DNA of 64,000 nt from Lewinella sp. 4G2 (lineage in GTDB: Bacteria > Bacteroidota > Bacteroidia > Chitinophagales > Saprospiraceae), in contig NZ_LVWJ02000014.1 of the NCBI RefSeq assembly GCF_001625015.1, positions 2,976,001 through 3,040,000 on the forward strand, given 5' to 3'. Shown in pieces: positions 1-9,028 of the stretch. A program made the translations under genes and the position numbers. Below the pieces are notes generated by a model. The model made no database searches and had not been told where the DNA came from. It saw only the letters and a list, made by a program, of their open reading frames with translations. Positions within the stretch are counted from its first letter, which is position 1. Each line of letters opens with the position of its first letter.

Positions 1-933
1 TCCGGAGGAAGGTTTCCCGGCAGCCAAGTACTCCCAGTGCTGGAAATAACTTCCGTCACTTCGCTCTACAAGTTCGTTCCATTCGACTTGGACGACAGTA
101 ATATTGGACTAGAGAAGTTTATGGAGGCCGCCCAGCAAGATGTAGAATGGCGGTCGTCCGACCCGACAACAGTATTCAGTCTTCAGGCTGGACCAACCTT
201 CGCCAACTACCGGGTGATGCGCCCCAACGAAGAACGGCCGGAGGGTTTTCAACAACGCATCTGGGATGGGGTAGGTGGCCACCTCAATCTACGGGCCAGC
301 CGTAAAAAATGGTTCGTAGAACTTGGGTTAAGTAACGCAAAACTAAAGGACGAAATCACCTTCAACCGCCCCATCCGCATCGAGCGGGAGCGGGAAACGC
401 TGCGTACCGACGGGACCAGAGAAGGAAAGTTCTCCTTGGATCTGAAGTCGATTGACAATACCGCGGAACCCGCCAACATCACCGTCCGGCGTAATCCAGC
501 TCAGTTCATTAACCCGAACCCCACTCTGATTCTTGAGCTAGAGGAGTTGACGGAGTTCAATCAATTCAGCATACCCCTCAAAGTTGGCTACCGGCAACCG
601 CTCTGGAATTCGCCATTTTCCGTAGAAACCAACGCTGGTATCAGCCGCACCTGGGCCACCTTCGAGCGCTCCGTCGCCCTGCAGGAAGCCATGTTCGCTA
701 ACGGGGTAAGGCCCCAATTCTTCGAGTTGGCGGACCGCAGTTCAACGACGGACTTCAACTACTGGTCTTATTCCCTGGGTGGCGCGGTCACCTACGGCCT
801 TAAATCTGCTCCACTGGAACTGCGATTGGGCGGAGACTACGTCCACAGTATTGGAGATTGGATCGAGAACCGTCCTGATGATCGCTTCCTGCAGGGAATT
901 GAGCTGCGCCTTTCCGTAGGCTACCGTTTCTAA
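1..933 (+). CDS. Outer-membrane beta-barrel protein, 5' end outside the window
   Basis: The frame is open from base 1, so the true start lies upstream; the GTG at 37 is only an internal candidate. About 310 codons are visible. They alternate polar and aromatic or aliphatic residues in strand-length blocks joined by charged loops, and the protein ends in an aromatic-rich strand with terminal Phe (GIELRLSVGYRF), as expected for a barrel inserted by the BAM machinery. No catalytic motif is seen. It probably belongs to the broad group of Bacteroidota outer-membrane barrel proteins, but I cannot assign a ligand or function. No terminator is visible before the DUF1800 gene that follows on the same strand. 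Confidence 0.6.
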   Translation, partial: SGGRFPGSQVLPVLEITSVTSLYKFVPFDLDDSNIGLEKFMEAAQQDVEWRSSDPTTVFSLQAGPTFANYRVMRPNEERPEGFQQRIWDGVGGHLNLRASRKKWFVELGLSNAKLKDEITFNRPIRIERERETLRTDGTREGKFSLDLKSIDNTAEPANITVRRNPAQFINPNPTLILELEELTEFNQFSIPLKVGYRQPLWNSPFSVETNAGISRTWATFERSVALQEAMFANGVRPQFFELADRSSTTDFNYWSYSLGGAVTYGLKSAPLELRLGGDYVHSIGDWIENRPDDRFLQGIELRLSVGYRF

Positions 934-1014
934 AAGATTTGAGAAAAATCTTTCAGCTGCGGGCAACCCTTGGGGTAGGGGGTCATCAGAAGGGTGTACT
1001 TAACCTACATTCCG

Positions 1015-2706
1015 ATGACGAAAATGAATCGCCGAGCCTTTTTTCGCCCCCTGAGTAAGCAGGGACCAGCACCAGTCACTGCCGGGGTGGCGGCCGCCGT
1101 GCAAGCACCCGTGCTCTCCTCAACCGGCTTAGCTCCCTACACCGGGCCGTGGACCAAGCAGGAAGCCGGCCACTTGCTGACCCGCGCCATGATGGGCCAT
1201 TCCTACGCTCAACTCAACGAAGCGGTTGGTCTCGGTATTGAAGGAACGTTGGATACATTGCTTAGCGACCTCGACCGGCCGGCGGACCCACTCATCACGA
1301 GCCGCCTGGATGGAGGAGGCGCCGTCGGGGAAACCTGGATCGACAAACCCTACGCCGCGGGTGATAATTTAATGCGGTCCGTCGTCGTCCGCATCCGTAG
1401 CCTTTACACCTGGTTAGGAAAGCAAATGCTGACCGAGGGCATGAGTGCGCGGCAGACGATGGCGCTGTTTTGGCACGACCACTTCGCCATCACCGGTGCC
1501 TTGGACCCAAAGTACAATTACCGCTACCTCACGACCATTTACAACCACATCTTCGGAGACTTCCGCCAGTTGGTGAAGGAGATGACCATCGAACCACTGA
1601 TGCTCACCTTCCTGAATGGTAATCAAAACACGGTCGCTGCCCCGAATGAGAATTACGCCCGTGAACTACTGGAACTCTTTACCCTCGGGAAAGGACCACA
1701 AGTAGGGGAGGGCGATTACACCCACTACACCGAGCAGGACGTAGTGGCAATGGCCAAAAGCCTGACGGGCTGGACGGATTATGGCTACAACTCATCCACG
1801 ATCGGTGAAATCGGTTCCCGGTTCCGCGCTGTGCGCCACGATCGCCAAACGGTACAGTTGAGCCACCGCTTCGGCAATCAAACCTTCGCCAGCTCGGGAG
1901 AAGATACTTACGCCCGTTTGGTGGACCTCATTCTGGAGCAAGACGAGGTGGCTCGGTTCATGGCCCGCAATATCTACCGTTGGTTTGTGTACTACGACAT
2001 CACCCCGGAGATCGAGGCCAACGTCATTGAGCCAATGGCAAATATCTTCCGGGAGAGTAACTACCAGATGAAGCCGATGCTCCGGGCCTTGCTGAGCAGC
2101 GAACACTTTTTCGACGTGCTGAGCCAGGGGCCCATGATCAAGCACCCAAAGGACTTTGTCCTGACTTTGCTGCGTGGCTTTGAAGTTAAGCAGGACGGGA
2201 ATGCTCGAGCACTCGATTCTCTGTACACCGCCGTATCCGGTTTTGCCCGCGATCTAGGCATGACCTACTTCACGCCACCTAACGTAGCGGGGTGGAAGGC
2301 CTTCTACCAAGAGCCCCTTTACTACCGCGCTTGGATTAACTCCGCTACGCTGCCCCTGCGGTTGAACTACGCCCGCCAATTCCTCCGGGGGCTGGCCCAG
2401 GTCCAGGGGTTTGGCGCGCTGGAGATCAGTTTGCTCGATATCGTGAGGCAGTTCCCCGACCCGGGGGACGTCTACGCGATGATCGATGAATGGGCGCTCT
2501 TCATCTTCCCTCGCCCCATTCCGGAAGCGCAACGAGAATTCCTGAAAGAGACGCTGCTACCGGGCCTGCCGGATACCCAGTGGGCCGTCGAATGGGCCGA
2601 ACTCAACGCGAACCCGAACGACGATGCCTTGGCCCAGGCGCTAGAAAATAAGCTGATCCGTATGCTCGTGGCTATGGTAGAGATGCCCGAGTACCAGCTT
2701 AGTTGA
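1015..2706 (+). CDS. DUF1800 family protein
   Basis: About 563 residues. Two DUF1800 hallmarks are clear: MALFWHDHFA (from about residue 149) and NENYARELLELFTLG (from about residue 211). The ORF can be extended to a GTG at 994, but the ATG codons at 1015 and 1024 fit better; the N-terminus MNRRAFFRPL resembles a short twin-arginine leader. DUF1800 proteins are usually encoded beside DUF1501 proteins, as here. The pair is thought to be exported and cell-surface associated, with no established biochemical role. This copy has no C-terminal T9SS sorting domain, unlike its partner downstream. The family call is firm; the function is unknown. Confidence 0.9.
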   Translation: MTKMNRRAFFRPLSKQGPAPVTAGVAAAVQAPVLSSTGLAPYTGPWTKQEAGHLLTRAMMGHSYAQLNEAVGLGIEGTLDTLLSDLDRPADPLITSRLDGGGAVGETWIDKPYAAGDNLMRSVVVRIRSLYTWLGKQMLTEGMSARQTMALFWHDHFAITGALDPKYNYRYLTTIYNHIFGDFRQLVKEMTIEPLMLTFLNGNQNTVAAPNENYARELLELFTLGKGPQVGEGDYTHYTEQDVVAMAKSLTGWTDYGYNSSTIGEIGSRFRAVRHDRQTVQLSHRFGNQTFASSGEDTYARLVDLILEQDEVARFMARNIYRWFVYYDITPEIEANVIEPMANIFRESNYQMKPMLRALLSSEHFFDVLSQGPMIKHPKDFVLTLLRGFEVKQDGNARALDSLYTAVSGFARDLGMTYFTPPNVAGWKAFYQEPLYYRAWINSATLPLRLNYARQFLRGLAQVQGFGALEISLLDIVRQFPDPGDVYAMIDEWALFIFPRPIPEAQREFLKETLLPGLPDTQWAVEWAELNANPNDDALAQALENKLIRMLVAMVEMPEYQLS

Positions 2707-2872
2707 TTTGTCGGCCCGGCCCGGTAGTTCCAGTATAAAGTAAAGCGTGTGCTTCCGCCGGCGTCGGGCCCATCAATTTTTCACTTAAGGATCACCATCC
2801 GATCCAATTACCTCCCCTAAAGAATATCGGTTCACGTTTTGAAAAGAACTGGCCGCTCCAAAAATATTTGCC

Positions 2873-4432
2873 ATGCTACGCAGAAAATTTCTTCAGCGCG
2901 CTGCGCTCCTTCCGCTTCCCATCCTCCTGAGCAAGTACAAGCTATCCGCGCTTACCCAGCCGTTTATGGCCGCCGCGGCGGACCCCAATAGTGATCGAGT
3001 CCTGGTGCTCCTACAGCTCAACGGTGGAAACGACGGACTAAACACCCTCATCCCGCTGGATCAGTACGATAACCTGGCGGCCGTCCGTAGCAATTTGCTG
3101 CTGCCCGAGGCCAGCCTGCTTAAGGTGTCGGACACCAACGCCTTCCACCCCAGCATGGAAGGGGTGCGGGGGATGTACGATGAAGGTAAAGTCTCCATCA
3201 TTCAAAACGTAGGCTACGCCAACCAGAACCGATCTCACTTCCGGTCTACGGATATCTGGAATACTGGTTCCTCAGCCGAAACCGTCCTGACTACCGGTTG
3301 GTTGGGCCGCCACCTTGATGAGCGCTTCCCCGATTACCCCGCCGCCTTCCCGACGAACGATCAGCCCGATCCCTTTGCCATCGTTATGGGAACGGCCGTC
3401 AGTGAAACCTGCCAGGGAAGCGCCGGCAACTTCAGTATCGCCATCGCCGACGTAGATAACGTCGGCCAATTACCCACCTTCACCGGCAGCCCGGATACTA
3501 CTACACCCTACGGTCGGGAACTTGATTGGTTACGCACCACCATCGAGCAATCCAACGAGTACGCCGGAGGTATTCAGGATGCGGTAGGTGCCGGCAATAC
3601 GATGGCCACCTACCCAGAAGACAATGAAGTTGCCACCAAATTGCGCGACGTTGCCCGGCTCATCTCGGGTGGGCTGGGCACCAAGATCTACGTCGTCGAA
3701 CTGGGTGGATTCGATACCCATGCCAACCAGGCACCCGAAGGAAATACTACCGGCGGCACCCACGCTGACCTCCTCCGTACCATCTCCGATGCCGTGGCTG
3801 CCTTCCAGGATGACCTGCGCCAGCTCGGTTTAGAGGACCGCGTCCTGGGTATGACCTATTCCGAATTCGGCCGTCGCATCCGGTCCAACGCCAGCCAGGG
3901 AACCGACCACGGGGATGCAGCGCCCTTGTTCTTGTTTGGTGGGTGCGTATCCGGCGGCATTGTTGGGGACAACCCGGAAATTGACCGTGACGTCACCATC
4001 AATGAGGGGGTTGCGATGCAGTATGATTTCCGCAATGTCTACGGTTCCGTTCTGATGGATTGGTTCGGCTTCGAGCAGAGCACCGTCAGTGATTTGCTGA
4101 CCGACGAGTTTAACTACATCCCCGTTCTCAGCGCCTGCCGTACCACCTCCATAAATAACAACTCCAGTCTTCTCCGCCAGACTGACTTATCGGTGGCGCC
4201 CAATCCTTTTGGCGATGGCTTCACCGTAAGTTTCGTTACCGGAAATGAGCGGGCCCGCATTACCATTTTCGACCAACTTGGCCGCCAGGTCCGTACCGTA
4301 ACGGACCAAGCCTTTAACGCTGGTGAGCACCAGCTGCGGGTGGACTTGGCCAATCTGCCTTCCGGACCTTACTACGTCCACCTCACCATGGCGGGAGGGG
4401 CGCGGAGTACGAAACGGGTCATCAAGCGATAA
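2873..4432 (+). CDS. DUF1501 family protein with T9SS sorting domain
   Basis: 519 residues. The N-terminus has Arg-Arg followed by a hydrophobic stretch (MLRRKFLQRAALLPLPILL), suggesting export. DUF1501 (sulfatase-like fold) signatures follow: LNGGNDGLNTLIPLD near residue 50, GGFDTHANQ near 280, and TYSEFGRRIRSNASQGTDHG near 325. From about residue 438 to the end lies a type IX secretion C-terminal domain (VAPNPFGDGF... ending VIKR), so the protein should be translocated by the T9SS and either anchored or released. It follows the DUF1800 gene by 166 bases, the usual pairing of these families. The role of the pair is not known; surface polymer handling is only a guess. Confidence 0.92.
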   Translation: MLRRKFLQRAALLPLPILLSKYKLSALTQPFMAAAADPNSDRVLVLLQLNGGNDGLNTLIPLDQYDNLAAVRSNLLLPEASLLKVSDTNAFHPSMEGVRGMYDEGKVSIIQNVGYANQNRSHFRSTDIWNTGSSAETVLTTGWLGRHLDERFPDYPAAFPTNDQPDPFAIVMGTAVSETCQGSAGNFSIAIADVDNVGQLPTFTGSPDTTTPYGRELDWLRTTIEQSNEYAGGIQDAVGAGNTMATYPEDNEVATKLRDVARLISGGLGTKIYVVELGGFDTHANQAPEGNTTGGTHADLLRTISDAVAAFQDDLRQLGLEDRVLGMTYSEFGRRIRSNASQGTDHGDAAPLFLFGGCVSGGIVGDNPEIDRDVTINEGVAMQYDFRNVYGSVLMDWFGFEQSTVSDLLTDEFNYIPVLSACRTTSINNNSSLLRQTDLSVAPNPFGDGFTVSFVTGNERARITIFDQLGRQVRTVTDQAFNAGEHQLRVDLANLPSGPYYVHLTMAGGARSTKRVIKR

Positions 4433-4448
4433 TTAATACCCGCCGGGT

Positions 4449-7415
4449 CTAGCGTTTGATAAAGGACGCCGTGGCTTCTCCACGATCAGTAACTACTCGC
4501 ACTAAGTAGGTCCCCGCCGGGAGGTCATGCACCTCGAACAGTGTGTCCGTGGTCCGTTGAAGTTCCTGCCCGCCCATGCTTAGTAAGCTGGCGGAAATCA
4601 GCTCCAGGCCGTCAGCCAGTTCAACTGAAACCAGGTTCGTGGTAGGGTTGGGAGAAACTACTAGCCCGATACCGGCCGCAGTAACTATTGGGTTCTTGGT
4701 ATCGACGAGATATTGGCCACCCGCAGCACCAGTACTGAGCGCCAGGTTGGTGAACTTGAGGTTCATTTCACTAGCTGGATCATTTAAAGGAGAATACAGC
4801 TCAAGGCTGCCATTTAGTAGAGTATCCTGGTGCAGAAGCAGTACTTCTTCCGGATTCAGTGGAGCCCGGTAGAAGAGTAAATCTTTGATGGTGGCATCCG
4901 TAAAATCTCCGCTAGTACCCGCCACCGAGAAACTCTGTACGACGAAGTCATCTTCAGAAACTTCACCCGCTAGCTCGCCATCAACGTACAATCGTAACTG
5001 CGTCAACCAAGTTTGGTAGGTAACGGTGATTGTGTGGTTCTGCCCATCCTGCACGTCTATCATTGCTGTAAGGCCATTGCTGAAGGATGGCTTTACGGTG
5101 ATGCCTTCTCCGGTGATGTTGAGTTCTCCAAGCGGGCCGGCGTCGGTATCCGGCACGAACGTAAAATTGGTCGGCCCCTCCGTTGCCCGGTAATCGAAGG
5201 ATAACGTCCATGATTCGAGATCGTCTTCGACGCGATAGTCCAGTTCAGTCCTGGCAACCTCTACGCCTGGAGAAGGCACGTAAACTGGAGGGGTTTTGCC
5301 GCGGTCCAATGCGTCAAACATGCTTGGGACGAAGGCTTTGAAGAAGGCCCGGTGACCAAGATCATTAGGGTGGCCGATGTCGTCCTGCAAATTAGAGATC
5401 CAGCGGCCAGCTCCATTGTCCACCGGGCCGAGCACATTCACGCTGGGTACGTCCCGCGTGTAGATCCACTGGTTGATGTCCTTGATGAATTGGTAGTCCT
5501 CCGCATCGTAATCACCCCGCGGGTAGTTACTGACGATAATGGGCGTCAGCCCCGCCGCCCGGGAGCGATTGATCAGCGTCGTCATATTATCCTGGAACTG
5601 ATCGTAGATCCGCTGGCCGCCGTTGCGGATACCTTCGTTCGCCAGACTGAGGCCAATGACGACGTAGCGACCACAGTTATCTACTACATCGGATCCAAAC
5701 CGGTCTAGTACATTGACCGTGTTCTGTCCGCCGATGCTTACATTCTCAAAGGTGTAATCATTTGGACTAGCGTCGTCGTCAAAGCGATCCCGAAGGAGGT
5801 TGTTCAGTCGGAAAGCGTAGCCCATGTCCATCGGCGCACCCTGGCCGCGTGCTACGGAGGAACCGATCACGGTTATACCGACCTCGTCGCGTTGCGGGCA
5901 GATGTCGAAGTTGTCGTATTCGAGCATCCGGAGGGCGTTGATGTAGCCCGCGCCGCCGAGCGCATCGACGACGCGCAGGTTAATCGTGCCGGTCTCGTCC
6001 GGCTTTACCAGTTCGGTGATCGCGATGTTGCTGGTATTCCCATTAAATCCATTCGCCCCTAAGCCCGGTCCACTCGTTTGCAGGTCTACGCTGCTGCCGT
6101 TAAGGCCCGAGGCGTCGTACTGGGTGGTTTGGGCTACGTCCCGCGCTCTGCTACCAAACAGGTGAAAGCGGTAGCCGCGGTCGGGGTCCAGACCGCTGAA
6201 GGTCAGGATGCCGGAGTTGGAGGTGAAGAAAAAATCCTGAGTCGCTTCTGCCAGACCAAGCGGTCCGATGGTGGTTTGGTCCGGATCCAGTAAGCCACCG
6301 GCATCAGCGGCGCGGGCGGACATTGCCTTGCCGATGGTCAGCACCACGTCGGACGCCATGCCGCTACCGTCAATCATCGGAATGGGGGCAGCGCTACCAA
6401 AGGGTTGGGTGCTGTTATTCCAGTGAATGCCATTTTCGTCCGGGGCGGGGGAAGGCGCGGCATCGGTCCCACAATCCAGGTAAAAACTTCGTGCGGTCTG
6501 GTTGCTGATCTGCAATTCAATTTGGGCGCTGACGCGGGTACCGGGTTGAGTGGAGACGGCATACACCACAATAATACCATTCTCTATCGCGGTGAGCACT
6601 CCATTCTCATCAATGGTAGCCTTAAAGGGATCTTCAACGGACCAGGTAACGGTTTGGAAGGTGGCGTCCGCAGGCTCAATAGTCGCACGTAACTGGATTG
6701 AACCGCCGTTTTCACTGATGTCGTCACCTGTAATAGTGATGCTGGTGACTGGGACAAACGGGTCGCCCTCCAGCTCTTCCACCTTTAAGCCACCCAGGTA
6801 GGCGAAATCACCCGCGGTCCGCTTCACGGTAAGGGTGAGCTCTGTCTGTCCGGCTGGTACGGTAAGGCTGACGGTAGTATTGTTGTTGCCGTTGTAGCCA
6901 TTCGCACCCACACCACCTCCGGACGTAGTCAGGGTGACGGACTGGCCCGCTTGCCCATCTATGCTGTAGGAGGTCTGTCGAGTCTGGGTGTTATTGCGGG
7001 TACCAAAGAAGGTGAAACGATGCTCCTTTGTACCATCCAGATTATTGATGGTGATCTTGGCACTATCCCGCGTGAAGAAGTAGTCCTGGGTGACGGTAGG
7101 AATAGCAAACTCCCCGAGCAGGTCCGCCGAGGGAGCAAGCAGGCCACCGTGGTTGATTCCATTCGTGGAGAAGGCGGATGCAGGGAAGATGTTCCATGCA
7201 CAATCCGCTCCGGAAGAAGAAAGGATGCCATTCGCCATCGGCTGGGTGGGATTGATGACGCTGTTCCAGACCTCACCGGTTGCGGCATTCATACTGGTGG
7301 CATTACCGTTTGTGCCATCGTCCGGTCCAAAGTCGACGTAGACCGTCTTGGTGACGGTTTGTGCGTTGAGGCAAAGGGACAATAGCGAAATCAGGAGTAG
7401 TTGGAGGTAGCGCAT
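4449..7415 (-). CDS. Secreted multidomain SGNH-hydrolase-like protein with T9SS sorting domain
   Basis: 988 residues with signal peptide (MRYLQLLLISLLSLCLNAQ). Domain order: a malectin-like module (about 22-215), a Big_2 Ig-like domain (about 220-306), a second malectin-like module opening with FYLDCGTD (about 310-490), an SGNH/GDSL esterase-like domain (GSSVARGQG near 518, catalytic-type DIGHPNDLGH near 681), a LamG/concanavalin-like domain (about 700-880) and a T9SS C-terminal domain (VSPNPTTNLVSVEL... ending FIKR). The combination suggests a surface or secreted carbohydrate esterase with binding modules; the substrate is unknown. Its stop lies 16 bases from the convergent DUF1501 stop. A copy of the dispersed 18-mer falls at the end of the Big_2 domain. 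Confidence 0.85.
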   Translation of the reverse strand: MRYLQLLLISLLSLCLNAQTVTKTVYVDFGPDDGTNGNATSMNAATGEVWNSVINPTQPMANGILSSSGADCAWNIFPASAFSTNGINHGGLLAPSADLLGEFAIPTVTQDYFFTRDSAKITINNLDGTKEHRFTFFGTRNNTQTRQTSYSIDGQAGQSVTLTTSGGGVGANGYNGNNNTTVSLTVPAGQTELTLTVKRTAGDFAYLGGLKVEELEGDPFVPVTSITITGDDISENGGSIQLRATIEPADATFQTVTWSVEDPFKATIDENGVLTAIENGIIVVYAVSTQPGTRVSAQIELQISNQTARSFYLDCGTDAAPSPAPDENGIHWNNSTQPFGSAAPIPMIDGSGMASDVVLTIGKAMSARAADAGGLLDPDQTTIGPLGLAEATQDFFFTSNSGILTFSGLDPDRGYRFHLFGSRARDVAQTTQYDASGLNGSSVDLQTSGPGLGANGFNGNTSNIAITELVKPDETGTINLRVVDALGGAGYINALRMLEYDNFDICPQRDEVGITVIGSSVARGQGAPMDMGYAFRLNNLLRDRFDDDASPNDYTFENVSIGGQNTVNVLDRFGSDVVDNCGRYVVIGLSLANEGIRNGGQRIYDQFQDNMTTLINRSRAAGLTPIIVSNYPRGDYDAEDYQFIKDINQWIYTRDVPSVNVLGPVDNGAGRWISNLQDDIGHPNDLGHRAFFKAFVPSMFDALDRGKTPPVYVPSPGVEVARTELDYRVEDDLESWTLSFDYRATEGPTNFTFVPDTDAGPLGELNITGEGITVKPSFSNGLTAMIDVQDGQNHTITVTYQTWLTQLRLYVDGELAGEVSEDDFVVQSFSVAGTSGDFTDATIKDLLFYRAPLNPEEVLLLHQDTLLNGSLELYSPLNDPASEMNLKFTNLALSTGAAGGQYLVDTKNPIVTAAGIGLVVSPNPTTNLVSVELADGLELISASLLSMGGQELQRTTDTLFEVHDLPAGTYLVRVVTDRGEATASFIKR
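6525..6542 (+). repeat. Dispersed 18-mer copy 1
   Basis: GGCGCTGACGCGGGTACC, one mismatch to the core (GTAC for GTGC). Inside the SGNH gene, at the end of its Big_2 domain, antisense to the gene; the gene reads it as GTRVSAQ. Confidence 0.7.
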
Positions 7416-7541
7416 ACAAATCAGTTGATGCTACAAAGTACGTACCTCAGAAGTGCATTCCGTACCCTACTGTCGCACCTTCCAATGCTTTGTCGTTCGG
7501 TTCTTAAAATCAACCCGGTCCTAACTGCTTGCCTATTCCAT

Positions 7542-7559
7542 TGCACCTGCGGCAGCGCT
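7542..7559 (-). repeat. Dispersed 18-mer copy 2
   Basis: TGCACCTGCGGCAGCGCT on the plus strand, so the motif lies in minus orientation. Exact core match. Intergenic. Confidence 0.8.
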
Positions 7560-7682
7560 CTGTAATAAGTCTCGTACTTTACTCGGGCGCACCTTGATGG
7601 TGGAAGCGATCAGTGGTGGGGAAGGCGGGAACAATCATTTCCCGGTGGTCTAAATTTCTCCGGTGATTCTCCCATCGCTCCC

Positions 7683-7690
7683 TATCTTTC
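7683..7690 (+). promoter_or_regulatory. Putative -7 box of the helical-protein gene
   Basis: TATCTTTC followed by G, close to the Bacteroidota TAnnTTTG element, 44 bases before the ATG at 7734. No convincing TTG -33 box at the usual spacing. Confidence 0.4.
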
Positions 7691-7733
7691 GTGCGTTCAA
7701 TACGTACTTTCAGCGCATAAATCTAATTGTGAT

Positions 7734-8771
7734 ATGTCCATCTTCAGCGATCTAAAACGTGTATTCTTTGGTGCGAAATCCGTCGCCAAACACCAGGCCA
7801 GCAAGGCCGAAGGCAAGGTAAAGGAAGTGGCCGATGACGCCAGCGACGCCGCCAGCGAACTGGCCGACGCCACCCGGGAAGCTGCCCGCGAGCTAATGGA
7901 CAAAACGCCCGAATACGTAGCCAAGGGTAAGGAAGCACTCGAAGATCTGACCGACAAAATCTGGCGCGAAGCAGACGCCGCCGTGGACAAAGGCAAGGAA
8001 CTGAAGGACCAGGCCAGCGACGCCATCAACGCTAAATTGGATGACCTTCGTCCCAAGGAGAACGCGAGCGATCCTTTTGCGGAATTGGACCTGAGCCCGA
8101 AATCACCCACCACCAGCTCTCCGCCAGATCGTGATTTTGGTGAGCTGACCGTATCCGAACCACCCAGCGCCGCCGGCGAGAAAAAGCTGATCGATTTTGA
8201 ATCCGAGTTCCTCCAGGACGCCAAAGCGAAGGCCGCCGGCGCCGCCGCGAAAGCCAACGAATTCGTAACCCCCGGCCTCGACGCCGCCGCGAAAGCCGGA
8301 AACAAAATGGCTGAGAAACTTGGCGACCTCAGCGAAACGGTAGGTAAAGTCGTCATGGAAAAAGGCGATGACCTCCTCAACCGCGCCGCCGAAACCGGCG
8401 CCACCGCCAAAGACAAATTTGATGATTTCGTGGACCACGCCAACGTGGAGGCCGAAAAGATCCGCGCCGCCGAAGCCGCCGAGGAAGCGCGCATCGCCGC
8501 CGAAGTTGCCAAGGCCCGCGATAAAGCTTTCGACGGGGCCGAAGGTGCCCGCGATACCAGCGATTCCATCCTCTCCGGTACTGACTCCTTCTTCGAACGC
8601 GCCGACCGCTTCGCCAAAGGCGACTACCACGACGAGGGCGGTAAGGACATGACGATCAAGAAAAACCCAAACCCGGAACCCAAGCCGGAAGGCGGTCTAA
8701 TCGCTGGCTTCCTGGATAGCGATGGGGACGGTGATTCGCTGATTGATGACGCGATTATTGAGGAGGAGTAG
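7734..8771 (+). CDS. Ala/Lys/Glu-rich amphipathic helical protein (LEA/apolipoprotein-like)
   Basis: 345 residues dominated by Ala, Lys, Glu and Asp in long heptad- or 11-mer-like helical repeats (for example DASDAASELADATREAAREL), resembling LEA, YtxH or apolipoprotein-type proteins. No signal peptide is obvious. The N-terminus has a short hydrophobic/basic helix (MSIFSDLKRVFFGAKSVAKH) and the last 25 residues hold an acidic DSDGDGDSLIDDAI segment like a calcium-binding type 3 repeat. A role in stress protection or membrane/nucleoid association is inference from composition only. A long antisense frame across it is a codon-bias artefact. The gene is monocistronic and converges on a glycosyltransferase gene across a large inverted repeat. 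Confidence 0.75.
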   Translation: MSIFSDLKRVFFGAKSVAKHQASKAEGKVKEVADDASDAASELADATREAARELMDKTPEYVAKGKEALEDLTDKIWREADAAVDKGKELKDQASDAINAKLDDLRPKENASDPFAELDLSPKSPTTSSPPDRDFGELTVSEPPSAAGEKKLIDFESEFLQDAKAKAAGAAAKANEFVTPGLDAAAKAGNKMAEKLGDLSETVGKVVMEKGDDLLNRAAETGATAKDKFDDFVDHANVEAEKIRAAEAAEEARIAAEVAKARDKAFDGAEGARDTSDSILSGTDSFFERADRFAKGDYHDEGGKDMTIKKNPNPEPKPEGGLIAGFLDSDGDGDSLIDDAIIEEE

Positions 8772-8788
8772 GGGCTGGTGTAACTTGG

Positions 8789-9027
8789 TTTCGACAAGAA
8801 GTTTAGGAAGGAAAGGAGGGAAAAGAAGTTTTATAGCTAACGCTCCTCTTTCGTCTCTACCGTCTTAATCGTCTTTGCGAAATTAGAAAGAGCTCAATTG
8901 CGCGGCATATATTTAGCTACGCTGCTCCTACGGGGTCGCAAAGGCGTAAAAGAAGATTAAGACGAATGAGGAGACACATATAGCCGTCTTCTTTTCCCCC
9001 TTTATCTCCTTATCCCCCTTGTCGAAA
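8789..9027. repeat. Large imperfect inverted repeat filling a convergent intergenic gap
   Basis: Two arms of about 92 bases, 8789-8880 and 8936-9027, are imperfect reverse complements. The outer ends match (TTTCGACAAG with CTTGTCGAAA), the middles match (AAAAGAAG..TAGCTA, CGTCTTAATC with GATTAAGACG), and the inner ends match (CTTTGCGA with TCGCAAAG) around a 55-base spacer. It fills the space between the stop at 8771 and the convergent stop at 9029. It could be a MITE-like element, an oversized bidirectional terminator or the source of a structured RNA. No target-site duplication was recognised. Confidence 0.75.
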
Positions 9028-9028
9028 A

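Larger units (their letters stand above)
7416..7733. other. Divergent intergenic region, 318 bp
   Basis: Separates the minus-strand SGNH gene from the plus-strand helical-protein gene and must hold both promoters. A TATCTTTC(G) box lies at 7683 for the plus gene. CAAAGTAC near 7434 is a weak match to a minus-strand -7 box. A dispersed 18-mer copy lies at 7542-7559. I see no open frame with protein-like character. Confidence 0.6.

Noticed and set aside
2707-2872. GC-rich partial complementarity (GGCCCG with CGGGCC) after the DUF1800 gene as a terminator
   Set aside because: The loop would be about 50 bases and the stem short; not convincing.
7697-8617. Long antisense frame (306 codons, Ser/Ala-rich) opposite the helical-protein gene
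   Set aside because: It mirrors the GCC/GAA-rich codons of the plus-strand gene and has no promoter or family resemblance.
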